Assembly (NCBI GenBank): GCA_938023075.1
Contig: CALHDG010000036.1
Coordinates: 1-64,000, forward strand
Source of the DNA: an uncultured Chitinophagales bacterium
GTDB taxonomy: Bacteria; Bacteroidota; Bacteroidia; Chitinophagales; JAHDHT01
DNA: 64,000 nt
Direction of reading: 5' to 3'
Part shown: piece by piece, positions 52,523 to 60,323 of the stretch
Layout of the letters: each line of letters begins with the position of its first letter
Numbering within the stretch: the stretch's first letter is position 1
The notes under the pieces: model-generated
Told to the model about the DNA's origin: nothing
The model's input: only the letters and a program-made list of their open reading frames with translations
The model's database searches: none
Position numbers and translations under genes: made by a program

Positions 52523-53434
52523 TTACTTGATTGGAGTAACTGTATACCCAGCTTTTCTCAACAAATTGATCACTCCTTTTGGGCCACCCAAATGCCCGGC
52601 ACCAACTCCAAAAAAAGAAGATTTTTCGCTAGCCATTTCTTTTATTTTCGGAATCCAATTTTCGTTTCTCTTATCTACTATATCTGCTGTATTGATATAG
52701 CCTTTAGATTCTGCTTCTGTAAATTTAAGCAAAGCATCAATGTCTTCTGATAAATAAATTGCGGTCATTTTATTAAAGCCATCCACCATTTCATCGGTTT
52801 CGTTTATGTATTCTTCAATAGCTTTTGCTTGATCTTTATAAGGAATAGCATGAAAAAAATTGAGTTGCTCTTCAACCTTTTCCAAGCCTATTATTTCTAT
52901 CTCATTTTTTTGCGCCATATGCATAAACGATTGTTCAAAACTTGCCGGTTGTTCGCCAACTACATCTTTTAATAACAGTGTACTGACAATGATAGGTTGC
53001 CAAGTGTCAAAAATTTGGATGCCAACGCCCATCGTTTCCTGTAATTTGGTGTCTAATGCCTTGTAGGTTTCTTCTTTAAGTAACTGCTTAATGGTCATTC
53101 CATCTTTCATGCCTACATGATTCATCATTTCTACTTGCATCGCCGGATCGTCCATATCAATTTCTAACACCAATTGTTCTACCGCATTAAAGGCGGTTTT
53201 TACGGATTCTTTCAGGTTGAAATCTTCGTGTTTCAACATATGTATCGTACCAAAAACATAAGAGGGCTTTATGCCATTTCCTTCCACTTTCCATAATAGG
53301 GAGGCTTCGTTTTTAGTGTTGACGGCATTGTTCGGCTGATCGGTAGTTTTGGTCAGTACTTTGTTAGTCTTGCATCCAACCAAAAAAGTGATGCCAACAA
53401 AGAAAAAGATGATAGTTTTAAAGATTGATTTCAT
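52523..53434 (-). CDS. TraB/GumN family lipoprotein
   Basis: A 303-residue protein with a lipoprotein signal (FLVGCK). The family motifs are present: YVFGTIHMLKHED near the N-terminus, ETDEMVDGFN in the middle and FFGVGAGHLGGPKGVINLLRKAGY at the end (the two GxxH-type motifs of the TIKI-like fold). TIKI relatives are metalloproteases; activity in bacteria is unproven. I start at the ATG at 53434; a longer frame would add nine non-signal residues. Confidence 0.88.
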   Translation of the reverse strand: MKSIFKTIIFFFVGITFLVGCKTNKVLTKTTDQPNNAVNTKNEASLLWKVEGNGIKPSYVFGTIHMLKHEDFNLKESVKTAFNAVEQLVLEIDMDDPAMQVEMMNHVGMKDGMTIKQLLKEETYKALDTKLQETMGVGIQIFDTWQPIIVSTLLLKDVVGEQPASFEQSFMHMAQKNEIEIIGLEKVEEQLNFFHAIPYKDQAKAIEEYINETDEMVDGFNKMTAIYLSEDIDALLKFTEAESKGYINTADIVDKRNENWIPKIKEMASEKSSFFGVGAGHLGGPKGVINLLRKAGYTVTPIK

Positions 53435-53550
53435 GATTGTTTTGTTTTTACTATTGTACAAAGCGCAAAATAGGGTTAAAAGTTCAAATGCGATGTTTTT
53501 GTTGAAGAGAAAGTGCGTTTGGTGGATGTTTTGGTTGGATTAATTTCAGC

Positions 53551-53634
53551 TTCAACGGCAAAATAGTCGACCTTGCCATTTACAACCGGGCTTTAAACGA
53601 TAAAGAAATTTTGCAATTGAGTGCGGATAAATAA
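53551..53634 (+). pseudogene. Orphan LamG-like C-terminal tail
   Basis: The frame FNGKIVDLAIYNRALNDKEI... then a stop matches the end of LamG/concanavalin-like domains (F-x-GKIDDIRIYNRALSDEEI). No start or protein body is upstream, so this is the remnant of a lost secreted-protein gene. Confidence 0.6.
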
Positions 53635-53672
53635 GCATTTCCATTTAGGTATAGAGAAAGGATAAATTATCA

Positions 53673-53680
53673 TATCTTTA
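53673..53680 (+). promoter_or_regulatory. Candidate -7 box for the toxin-antitoxin operon
   Basis: TATCTTTA lies only 4 bp before the proposed toxin TTG start, so the transcript would be nearly leaderless. The same box is used in the three antitoxin leaders at 54706, 55306 and 55927. Confidence 0.4.
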
Positions 53681-53684
53681 CAAT

Positions 53685-54035
53685 TTGAAAAGAGAAATCA
53701 TTTTTTTTGAAAATCATTTTTTAGATTTTTACGACACCTTAAATACTAAAGTAAAAAGCAAGATTAAATATGTTTTTGAACTGATTGAACAAGTACCACA
53801 AATACCTAAAAAGTTTTTGAAGCAACTAAAAGGAAGCAAAGGTCTTTATGAAATTAGAGTAAAATATCAGACTGATATATTTCGCATTTTTTGTTGTTTA
53901 GATGAAGGTCAGTTAGTAATATTATTCAATGCTTTTCAAAAAAAATCTGCTAAAACACCGAAAACAGAAATTAAAAAAGCAGAGCTATTAATGAAAAAAT
54001 ACTTTAATCAAAAAAATAATAACAAGGATGGATAA
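53685..54035 (+). CDS. RelE/HigB-type toxin
   Basis: A 116-residue Gp49/HigB-like protein: KGLYEIRVKYQTDIFRIFCCLDEGQLVILFNAFQKK is the core of the family, with the usual basic and Phe/Lys residues. Such toxins cut mRNA on the ribosome. The start is a TTG; the antitoxin begins 8 bp before the toxin stop, in the HigB-HigA order. No truncation is seen. Confidence 0.85.
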   Translation: MKREIIFFENHFLDFYDTLNTKVKSKIKYVFELIEQVPQIPKKFLKQLKGSKGLYEIRVKYQTDIFRIFCCLDEGQLVILFNAFQKKSAKTPKTEIKKAELLMKKYFNQKNNNKDG

Positions 54036-54327
54036 ATATAAAAACATAAAAACATTTAGAGAATTAGTTGAATTAGAACATGGTAAAATCGGATCTACAA
54101 GCAGAAACGAATATGAAGAAAAAGCACAAACTTTTATTGTAAGTGAAATGTTGAAGTCTGCCCGTAAAGAAGCTAAACTGACCCAACAACAATTAGCCGT
54201 AAAATCAAACACCAATAAACAATACATTGCCCAATTAGAAAATGGAAAAACTGACATCAATCTTTCTACTTTAATCAGAATATTTGAACAAGGTTTAAAT
54301 AGAAAGATTGGGCTTACGTTTTTGTAA
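54028..54327 (+). CDS. HigA-type XRE antitoxin
   Basis: A 99-residue protein whose residues 40-95 are a helix-turn-helix of the XRE type (MLKSARKEAKLTQQQLAVKSNTNKQYIAQLENG). It would neutralise the preceding toxin and repress the operon. Translation is coupled to the toxin gene by an 8 bp overlap. Its 3' end overlaps a convergent DUF2683 gene by 14 bp. Confidence 0.87.
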   Translation: MDKYKNIKTFRELVELEHGKIGSTSRNEYEEKAQTFIVSEMLKSARKEAKLTQQQLAVKSNTNKQYIAQLENGKTDINLSTLIRIFEQGLNRKIGLTFL

Positions 54328-54529
54328 AGACAGGGCTTTCAAGGTCTATTTGAACCGTTTTACCTTCTTTAGCCTGCTGTTTACTTTCTAATATTTTAGC
54401 CACAAAAGCTTTGTTGTAAGAGCTATTTTCTGCGGTTTTGATTTCATATTCAATTTTAAGTGCTTCCATCACCGCTTTTAGAGCTGCTGCTTGTTCAATG
54501 GTATGAGGTTGTGCTATAAAAATGTCCAC
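54314..54529 (-). CDS. DUF2683-like small protein
   Basis: A 71-residue protein: AALKAVMEALKIEYEI and YNKAFVAKILESKQQAKEGK match the small DUF2683 proteins of Bacteroidota, which often accompany toxin genes and look like antitoxins. Its end overlaps the HigA-type gene by 14 bp on the opposite strand. No toxin partner lies downstream of it. Confidence 0.65.
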   Translation of the reverse strand: MDIFIAQPHTIEQAAALKAVMEALKIEYEIKTAENSSYNKAFVAKILESKQQAKEGKTVQIDLESPVFTKT

Positions 54530-54673
54530 TTTTTGAATTGTATTTTAATCAAATTTACAATAATTAATTGAATCTGTAGAAGGATAGATTTCTTTTAACC
54601 TTAAAAGAACATGAATAACTTTAAATGGTTTGGTGAAAAAAATAACTTAAAAAATCAGGCAATAGTTTATTTA

Positions 54674-54753
54674 GTACAAAAAATAATCATGTTCAAAAAA
54701 TAAAATATCTTTACAAAAAATAGAAATATGGATTTAGCCAGCAGAAAATTAGC
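54674..54753 (+). promoter_or_regulatory. Antitoxin leader repeat, copy 1
   Basis: An 80 bp segment with a TATCTTTA box (54706-54713) and the first eight codons of the antitoxin. Copies at 55284 and 55895 are nearly identical, so a promoter and gene start have been triplicated. Confidence 0.7.
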
Positions 54754-54958
54754 ATTTGTTCAAGCATTTCTAAGCTTAGAAGATGAACAAGTGATCCGTA
54801 GCTTTGAACAATTGCTTTCTGAAAATCAGCAAAACACATTTACACCAATGACAAAAGAACGGATAAACAAAGAAATTGATGTAGCTTTAGAAGATTCAAA
54901 AAACAACCGCTTTATTGAACATCATACTTTAAAAAGCAAAATGAAAAGTTTCAATTGA
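54728..54958 (+). CDS. Small antitoxin, cassette 1
   Basis: A 76-residue acidic protein, MDLASRKLAFVQAFLSLEDEQVI, with a C-terminal half (NKEIDVALEDSKNN) typical of small ParD/RelB-like antitoxins. Its stop overlaps the start of the toxin pseudogene at 54955 by 3-4 bp, the usual antitoxin-toxin arrangement. The same N-terminus begins the antitoxins at 55328 and 55949. Confidence 0.72.
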   Translation: MDLASRKLAFVQAFLSLEDEQVIRSFEQLLSENQQNTFTPMTKERINKEIDVALEDSKNNRFIEHHTLKSKMKSFN

Positions 54959-55252
54959 AGATATTCTGGACATTTTACGCAGAAACCAAGATATTAGAAA
55001 TTGAAGATTACTATACTAAAGTTGCCGGTGAAAACATAACCACAAAACTCATTCAAGGAATTTTTGATGCTGTTTAATATTTAATAGAGTATCCTAAGAT
55101 AGGACCTAATTGAGGAAATGTTGGCTAATAGAAAAGAAAAGTTTCGCTATCTTGTTTACAAAAATTATAAAATTATTTATTGGATAAACGAAACTGAAAA
55201 TCAAATTGAAATAATGAATATTTTTGATTGCCGACAAGATGAACATAAATAA
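54955..55252 (+). pseudogene. Broken ParE/RelE-like toxin, cassette 1
   Basis: Starts at TTG 54955. The first 40 codons read KIFWTFYAETKILEIEDYYTKVAGENI and then stop (TAA at 55075). A second frame from 55106 continues LIEEMLANRKEKFRYLVYKNYKIIYWINETE to IFDCRQDEHK. One nonsense change plus one frameshift separate the parts, so the toxin is dead. Confidence 0.82.
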
Positions 55253-55283
55253 TTAGATATGAATTAAATGGTGGTCAACAATC

Positions 55284-55353
55284 TAATCATGTCCAAAAAA
55301 TAAAATATCTTCACAAAAAATAAAAAAATGGATTTAGCCAGCAGAAAATTAGC
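55284..55353 (+). promoter_or_regulatory. Antitoxin leader repeat, copy 2
   Basis: Same sequence as copy 1 with a few changes (TATCTTCA instead of TATCTTTA at 55306-55313). Confidence 0.7.
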
Positions 55354-55570
55354 TTTGATTAGTACATGCTTGAGTTTAAAAGATAGCAGAATTATGGATG
55401 GACTTGAAATACAGTTGAACCAAAAGTTAGCTACCTACCGTGTTAAGGATGTACAACCAATGAGTCTTGAAAAATTCCATAAAGAGATTGAACAATCTAT
55501 TGAAGATTCAGAAAATGATAACGGTGTAGAAGCAAATGTACTATTAGAAGAAATTAAAAATTGGAAATGA
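55328..55570 (+). CDS. Small antitoxin, cassette 2
   Basis: An 80-residue protein, MDLASRKLALISTCLSLKDSRIM, ending in SLEKFHKEIEQSIEDSENDNG. The N-terminus equals that of cassettes 1 and 3, but the rest has diverged from cassette 1 at more than half of the positions. Its stop overlaps the ATG of the toxin pseudogene at 55567. Confidence 0.72.
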   Translation: MDLASRKLALISTCLSLKDSRIMDGLEIQLNQKLATYRVKDVQPMSLEKFHKEIEQSIEDSENDNGVEANVLLEEIKNWK

Positions 55571-55878
55571 CAATTTTTTGGACAGCATTAGTAAAGCTTA
55601 AGCCTCAGGAAATTTATGATTATTATTTTTACGAAGTGAGTTTTGAAGTTGCCGAAAATATAGCGAGTCAGATAGTAAAAGAAACGCTTATGCTTTTAAA
55701 TTCTCCAAAAATTGGGTAAAAAGAATTATTATTGGAAGAATATCCGAATAATTTCAGATATTTGATTTATAAAAATTACAAGATAATTTACTGGATTAAC
55801 AATAAGAAAAACAGGATAGAAATTGCCAATATTTTTGATTGTAGACAAGACCCTAATTTATTAAGAAGCATGAAATAA
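55567..55878 (+). pseudogene. Broken ParE/RelE-like toxin, cassette 2
   Basis: ATG at 55567. One in-frame TAA at 55717 (after SPKIG) interrupts an otherwise complete toxin: MTIFWTALVKLKPQEIYDYYFYE, then EEYPNNFRYLIYKNYKIIYWINNKKNRIEI and IFDCRQDPNLLRSMK. A single change could restore it. The sequence is about half identical to cassette 1. Confidence 0.82.
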
Positions 55879-55894
55879 TAAACTTTTTGATAAA

Positions 55895-55974
55895 GTACAA
55901 AAAATAATCATGTTCAAAAAATAAAATATCTTTACAAAAAATAAAAAAATGGATTTAGCCAGCAGAAAATTAGC
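55895..55974 (+). promoter_or_regulatory. Antitoxin leader repeat, copy 3
   Basis: Same 80 bp as copy 1 apart from a few bases near the start codon; TATCTTTA at 55927-55934. Confidence 0.7.
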
Positions 55975-56080
55975 TTTAATCAAAATAATTTTGAGTATAG
56001 AAGAGGAGGCAATTCTAATAGAATTGCAAGAATTTTTAGATAAATTACTTGCTGAACAAGAGGAAAATAAAGAGCAGTAA
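55949..56080 (+). CDS. Short antitoxin-like gene, cassette 3
   Basis: A 43-residue protein: MDLASRKLALIKIILSIEEE, then a Glu-rich end (LLAEQEENKEQ). It has the leader and N-terminus of the other two antitoxins but is shorter and has no toxin after it. It may still act as a small antitoxin or be a remnant. Confidence 0.6.
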   Translation: MDLASRKLALIKIILSIEEEAILIELQEFLDKLLAEQEENKEQ

Positions 56081-56119
56081 ACCAATATAAAGGCAAACAT
56101 TCTCATTTTTAATTGCGGT

Positions 56120-57256
56120 CTACAAGTCGTTACTTTTTGGCTCAAATTGCTGATTCAATTTGGTAATATATTGCCATGCAAAAGAATCTAACGTAGCTTC
56201 GGTAGCCATTAAAATGATCACATCGCTGTGTAGTGTTTCTTCTAATATATTTAAATCGGCGACTTTGCCGGATTGCCCATCTGCGGTGTAATAGTCGTTG
56301 TTGTAGAACCAAAATTGCGCTTGCTCAAAAACCGCACTAGTAAAGCTCATATTATGCAAACCCCAATAGTAACTGTCGGCAACAACTAAGCTGTTCAGTT
56401 TGGTTTTGTTTTCATCTATAAAATAATGATTGGGGTAGGCGAGGGATGCTCTATCTAAAGCAAATAGTAAATTCATCCCGTCTTCCAAATCTTTATCGGT
56501 AAATTGTGGTTTGTTTTTTAGTTGTATATTGTTGTAAACAATTTCTGGAATGTCTACTTGTCGCATATATTCAATATAATTAAGTAATGAATCTGCAACC
56601 AAACATTCTCCATACCTGCTCCAATGCGTACCTTGTTTTGGATATAACAAATACCGGCTGGTATCTTTCAACTGTAAAAACCAATGGTTGAAATCAATAA
56701 AATCAACTTGCTGCTCCAAAAACTGTTTTCGGTAAAAGGTATAATTACTTATGGTTTTTTCAATGGTATCATACTGTGCAGGAAAATAGTCCGGGTAAAA
56801 ACTGGCTTTACCGGCTGCCAGAATCACCACTAAGGTTTTATCTAATTGAGCTAAGGCATCTTGCAACAACTTTATTTTTTTGGTTTTGTGTATGATGGCT
56901 TCTTCCCCAATAAAAGTTTTTCCCAGATAAGATTTAATATAGTTTTCTTCATACAAAAACCCGTCTTTTCCCTCAACTACATCTCGTGCATGTATCTCAT
57001 CAAAAAAAGTATAATCTATTTGATTTTTCAAACGTAGAAAAACGCTTCTAAAACCAAATTTGCTTTGTGTTCTTTGGTCCATTTGCTTTTGGTAGCTTCC
57101 GTTTAACCAATCTGCTATGTTCAATTTGGGTCGATTCACTCTTTCAAGGTGTCCTTTAAGAGGCATAATTTCTCCGCTTTTGAACAATGAAAAACCAAGT
57201 ATTGTAATCAACACCAGCATTTGCAAATAAAATAATATATGTTGTGTGGTACGCAT
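56120..57256 (-). CDS. AlgX/AlgJ-like O-acetyltransferase partner (SGNH-like)
   Basis: A 378-residue protein with an N-terminal membrane anchor (about 8-27). The SGNH-like domain holds a GKASFYP and YPKQGTHWSRYG segment, the latter carrying the His motif of AlgX/AlgJ proteins, and a VVADSYYW nucleophile-like Ser. It would transfer acetyl groups to an exported glycan after the AlgI-like protein passes them across the membrane. Its ATG overlaps the AlgI-like stop by one base. Confidence 0.82.
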   Translation of the reverse strand: MRTTQHILFYLQMLVLITILGFSLFKSGEIMPLKGHLERVNRPKLNIADWLNGSYQKQMDQRTQSKFGFRSVFLRLKNQIDYTFFDEIHARDVVEGKDGFLYEENYIKSYLGKTFIGEEAIIHKTKKIKLLQDALAQLDKTLVVILAAGKASFYPDYFPAQYDTIEKTISNYTFYRKQFLEQQVDFIDFNHWFLQLKDTSRYLLYPKQGTHWSRYGECLVADSLLNYIEYMRQVDIPEIVYNNIQLKNKPQFTDKDLEDGMNLLFALDRASLAYPNHYFIDENKTKLNSLVVADSYYWGLHNMSFTSAVFEQAQFWFYNNDYYTADGQSGKVADLNILEETLHSDVIILMATEATLDSFAWQYITKLNQQFEPKSNDL

Positions 57257-58680
57257 TAAAACCTAAAATAAATAAAAGGATTAAAACCAGTACCAGCTAA
57301 ACTACCGAGGCATAAAACAAAAAGAAAGATACTAAGGCAAGTCATAACAATATGTAGTTTGTTAGAATAACTATTGTAAAAAAGGTGTTGATAGATGCTT
57401 TCTCCATACTTTGGAATAAGAGTAAAGAAAGCAAAGAAAATAGCCAAAATCAACACTGCATAAAACTCTTTTTCACTATGCCATTCAATTGGCGAGAATT
57501 GGAAAGCAAACAACTTTTGATAGAAAACTACAGCCATTTTAAAGCTTTCTATTTTAAAGATCACCCATCCCATCATCACTACCAAAAAGGTAAATGGTAT
57601 AGCAATCCAACTTCCCAATTTTTTTAAGAGGCTCCATAAAAATAATCGATCTGCAATTAAAAATAAGCCGTGAAAAGCACCCCACAAAACAAAATTCCAC
57701 GAAGCCCCATGCCACAAACCTGAAATTAGAAAAACGAACCACAAGTTAAAATATAGCCTCTTCTTGCTGACCTGATTTCCACCTAATGGTATGTATAGGT
57801 AATCGCGCATCCATGCACCGAGGGTTATATGCCATCTTCTCCAAAACTCGCTTATGCTTTTTGAAACATAAGGCATATTAAAGTTTTCAGGAAATTTAAA
57901 ACCGATCATTTTGCCTATACCAATCGCCATATCTGAGTATCCGCTAAAATCAAAATATATTTGAAAGGTATAGGCTAATAAACCAATCCATGCAATAGTA
58001 CTATCTAACGTGGAAATGTCGTTATGCAACATAATGGAATCGGCTTGTTCACCGAGTACATTCGCAATTAATACTTTTTTACCTAAACCGATACAAAAAC
58101 GATAAAAGCCAAGCAAACGATCTTCTATGGTAGCTTCGCGATTATTAATTTGATGAGCAATATGATTAAAACGTACAATGGGTCCGGCAATCAACTGCGG
58201 AAACATCATGATATACAACATATAATCACTTACTTTTTGTAAAGGCTTATGTGTTTTTCGGTATATATCTATAGAATAAGTAAGGGTTTGAAAGGTGTAA
58301 AAAGAAATACCGATGGGTAACAGTACTTCAACCCATTTTATTGGAGATGCATGGTTTTGAGATAAAACGGCGTTAACATTATCAATGAAAAAATTTGCAT
58401 ATTTAAAGTAAGCCAATAAACCAACATTTAAACTGATAGAAAGAAATAGCAAGGTTTTTTTTCTTTTTAAAGTGGAGGAATGATGCATCCATTGTACTAC
58501 ATAAAAATCTAAAAAGGTGGAAGCTAATAGGATAAATACAAATTTGGGTGCTCCCCAACAGTAAAAGAAAATACTAAAAGTTAGTACAACGTAATTTTTA
58601 AACCGATTGCCTACTGCATAGTAGCAAATTAAAAACAACGGCAAAAAGTAACACAAAAATGTAATGCTGCTAAAAACCAA
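57256..58680 (-). CDS. MBOAT-family O-acyltransferase (AlgI-like)
   Basis: A 474-residue membrane protein with many helices. FWRRWHITLGAWMRDYLYIPLGG and SGLWHGASWNFVLWGAFHG are the MBOAT signatures; the conserved His lies in LWHGASW. AlgI-like proteins move acetyl groups over the membrane for glycan acetylation. The start is TTG (58680). It overlaps the downstream SGNH-like gene by one base, so they form one unit. Confidence 0.93.
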   Translation of the reverse strand: MVFSSITFLCYFLPLFLICYYAVGNRFKNYVVLTFSIFFYCWGAPKFVFILLASTFLDFYVVQWMHHSSTLKRKKTLLFLSISLNVGLLAYFKYANFFIDNVNAVLSQNHASPIKWVEVLLPIGISFYTFQTLTYSIDIYRKTHKPLQKVSDYMLYIMMFPQLIAGPIVRFNHIAHQINNREATIEDRLLGFYRFCIGLGKKVLIANVLGEQADSIMLHNDISTLDSTIAWIGLLAYTFQIYFDFSGYSDMAIGIGKMIGFKFPENFNMPYVSKSISEFWRRWHITLGAWMRDYLYIPLGGNQVSKKRLYFNLWFVFLISGLWHGASWNFVLWGAFHGLFLIADRLFLWSLLKKLGSWIAIPFTFLVVMMGWVIFKIESFKMAVVFYQKLFAFQFSPIEWHSEKEFYAVLILAIFFAFFTLIPKYGESIYQHLFYNSYSNKLHIVMTCLSIFLFVLCLGSLAGTGFNPFIYFRF

Positions 58681-59031
58681 GCCTCTAAATTAAAGAAGGC
58701 TTCTCTATTATTTATGATTGTTTTACTAAAGTTTCGGTAGTAAAACAAAACATAATACTGTGCTGATGCTTACTGTCTTTTCGAGTAAACCGAGAAACCT
58801 TACTACTAATAACTAGTAAATCAATTTATTAAGCGGGTTCTCTCCCTTTGGGGGAGATGACACGAATTCACTTAGATCAATTCGTTGTATAGAAGCAATT
58901 TCTGAAAAATTGCCTGTAAAAATTTTCTCAAATTGTTACTAATTGAAAATTAATTAGTTAAATAAAATTGCAGCCGAAACTAAAGTAAATTATCTGAAAA
59001 ATCATAACCAGCTACCATTAACAAGTTTCAT
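58681..59031. other. Intergenic region without a gene
   Basis: 351 bp between two minus-strand genes. A/T-rich with a few short hairpins (one at 58895-58913). Nothing else recognised. Confidence 0.5.
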
Positions 59032-59640
59032 TTAGGGAACCTCTAAATACTTATGTGTCTGAAGTGATATTTGCCACATTGGATTTCGCTTCACATAATC
59101 AACAATTAAAGGAATCATTGCTTTTTCTTTGCTCCATTCTGGTTGTAAAAATAGTTTACACGTAGGGTTCATTTTTTCAGCATAAGTTTCTGCCCACTTA
59201 AAATCACTTTTGTTATAAACGATGATTTTGAGTTCGTTAGCTACTTCAAAATAACTTTCTAAAGGAGCTTTAAATTTTTTGGGAGACAGGCAAATCCAAT
59301 CCCACTTGCCGGTTAAAGGATGTGCGCCAGAAGTTTCAACGTGTGTTCTTTTTCCAATTGCTTTAATAGATGTAGTAAGGTATTTCAAATCATACATCAA
59401 CGGTTCACCACCTGTAATTACTACAATATCAGCATTAATTTTATATAAAGGGCTAAGCATATTTTCAATGGATGTTAAGGGATGTTTTTCAGCGTCCCAA
59501 CTTTCTTTTACATCACACCAAACACAACCTACATTGCAACCACCCAAACGAATAAAATATGCGGCTTTTCCTTGAAAGTAGCCTTCGCCTTGTATGGTAT
59601 AAAAAGATTCCATTAAGGGAAGACTGTCGGCGGTTGTCAT
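59032..59640 (-). CDS. queE: 7-carboxy-7-deazaguanine synthase
   Basis: A 202-residue radical SAM enzyme of queuosine/7-deazaguanine synthesis. YTIQGEGYFQGKAAYFIRLGGCNVGCVWCD contains the CxxxCxxC iron-sulfur motif, followed by VITGGEPL. Short length is normal for QueE. No other que gene is adjacent. Confidence 0.93.
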   Translation of the reverse strand: MTTADSLPLMESFYTIQGEGYFQGKAAYFIRLGGCNVGCVWCDVKESWDAEKHPLTSIENMLSPLYKINADIVVITGGEPLMYDLKYLTTSIKAIGKRTHVETSGAHPLTGKWDWICLSPKKFKAPLESYFEVANELKIIVYNKSDFKWAETYAEKMNPTCKLFLQPEWSKEKAMIPLIVDYVKRNPMWQISLQTHKYLEVP

Positions 59641-59668
59641 ATTGTTATTATTTTTTAAATATATACTG

Positions 59669-59676
59669 CAAAGTTA
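59669..59676 (-). promoter_or_regulatory. Candidate -7 box for queE
   Basis: On the minus strand TAACTTTG matches TAnnTTTG, 29 bp before the queE start. Confidence 0.45.
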
Positions 59677-59742
59677 TCGCTATTTTTTAAAATTAATAAT
59701 ATGTTCGCTTCCTTTTATATAACTTTAATAAAACATAGAATA

Positions 59743-60270
59743 ATGAATAAAAATTTTAGAACTTTATTATGCTTAACTGTATCTGTTCTCTTTATGTTTA
59801 GTGCCTGTAAAGATAAGCCTTCCGCAAGTGCAACCATAAGCGCAAAAAATAACAGCGGGGTAACTGGCACCGTTACTTTTATTGATAATGATGGAGTAAT
59901 TGAAATGAAGGCAGAGATTGAAGGGGCTACAGAAGGTGATCATGCTATTCACATTCACGCCATTGGCGATTGTAGTGCCGATGATGGCAGTTCTGCTGGC
60001 GGGCATTGGAATCCAACTGGAGAAGATCATGGCGTTTGGGGTACTGCTCCATTTCACAGAGGTGATATTGGAAACATTAATGTTGGTAGTAATGGGAAAG
60101 GTTCTATTTCGAGAGAAACTGACCTATGGTGTTTAGGTTGTGCCGATGAAACTAAAAATGTAATTGGTAAAGCAATTATTATCCACGAAGGAATAGATGA
60201 CTTTTCAACTCAACCCACTGGTGCTGCAGGAGGTAGAATAGGTTGCGGAGAAATTTTTATGGATGAATAA
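59743..60270 (+). CDS. sodC: Cu/Zn superoxide dismutase lipoprotein
   Basis: A 175-residue protein with a lipoprotein signal (MFSACK). HAIHIHAIGDC, GGHWNP, FHRGDIGN and IIIHEGIDDF carry the copper and zinc ligands, and GGRIGCGEI the conserved Arg and second disulfide Cys. It destroys superoxide in the periplasm. I start at the ATG at 59743 because it gives a proper lipoprotein signal; an upstream ATG at 59701 is open but lies before a likely promoter (TAACTTTA at 59720). Confidence 0.93.
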   Translation: MNKNFRTLLCLTVSVLFMFSACKDKPSASATISAKNNSGVTGTVTFIDNDGVIEMKAEIEGATEGDHAIHIHAIGDCSADDGSSAGGHWNPTGEDHGVWGTAPFHRGDIGNINVGSNGKGSISRETDLWCLGCADETKNVIGKAIIIHEGIDDFSTQPTGAAGGRIGCGEIFMDE

Positions 60271-60277
60271 AATTATT

Positions 60278-60314
60278 TTCAATATATCCGGTAAAACTTA
60301 CCGGATATATTGAA
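60278..60314. terminator. Strong bidirectional terminator
   Basis: A 17 bp perfect stem (60278-60294 with 60298-60314) around a 3 nt loop, flanked by T- and A-rich sequence. It lies between the convergent sodC and metalloprotease genes. Confidence 0.85.
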
Positions 60315-60323
60315 TTTTTACTT

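Noticed and set aside
54955-55252. Programmed frameshift in the cassette 1 toxin
   Set aside because: A stop codon lies about 30 bases before the frame change, so one shift would not restore the protein.
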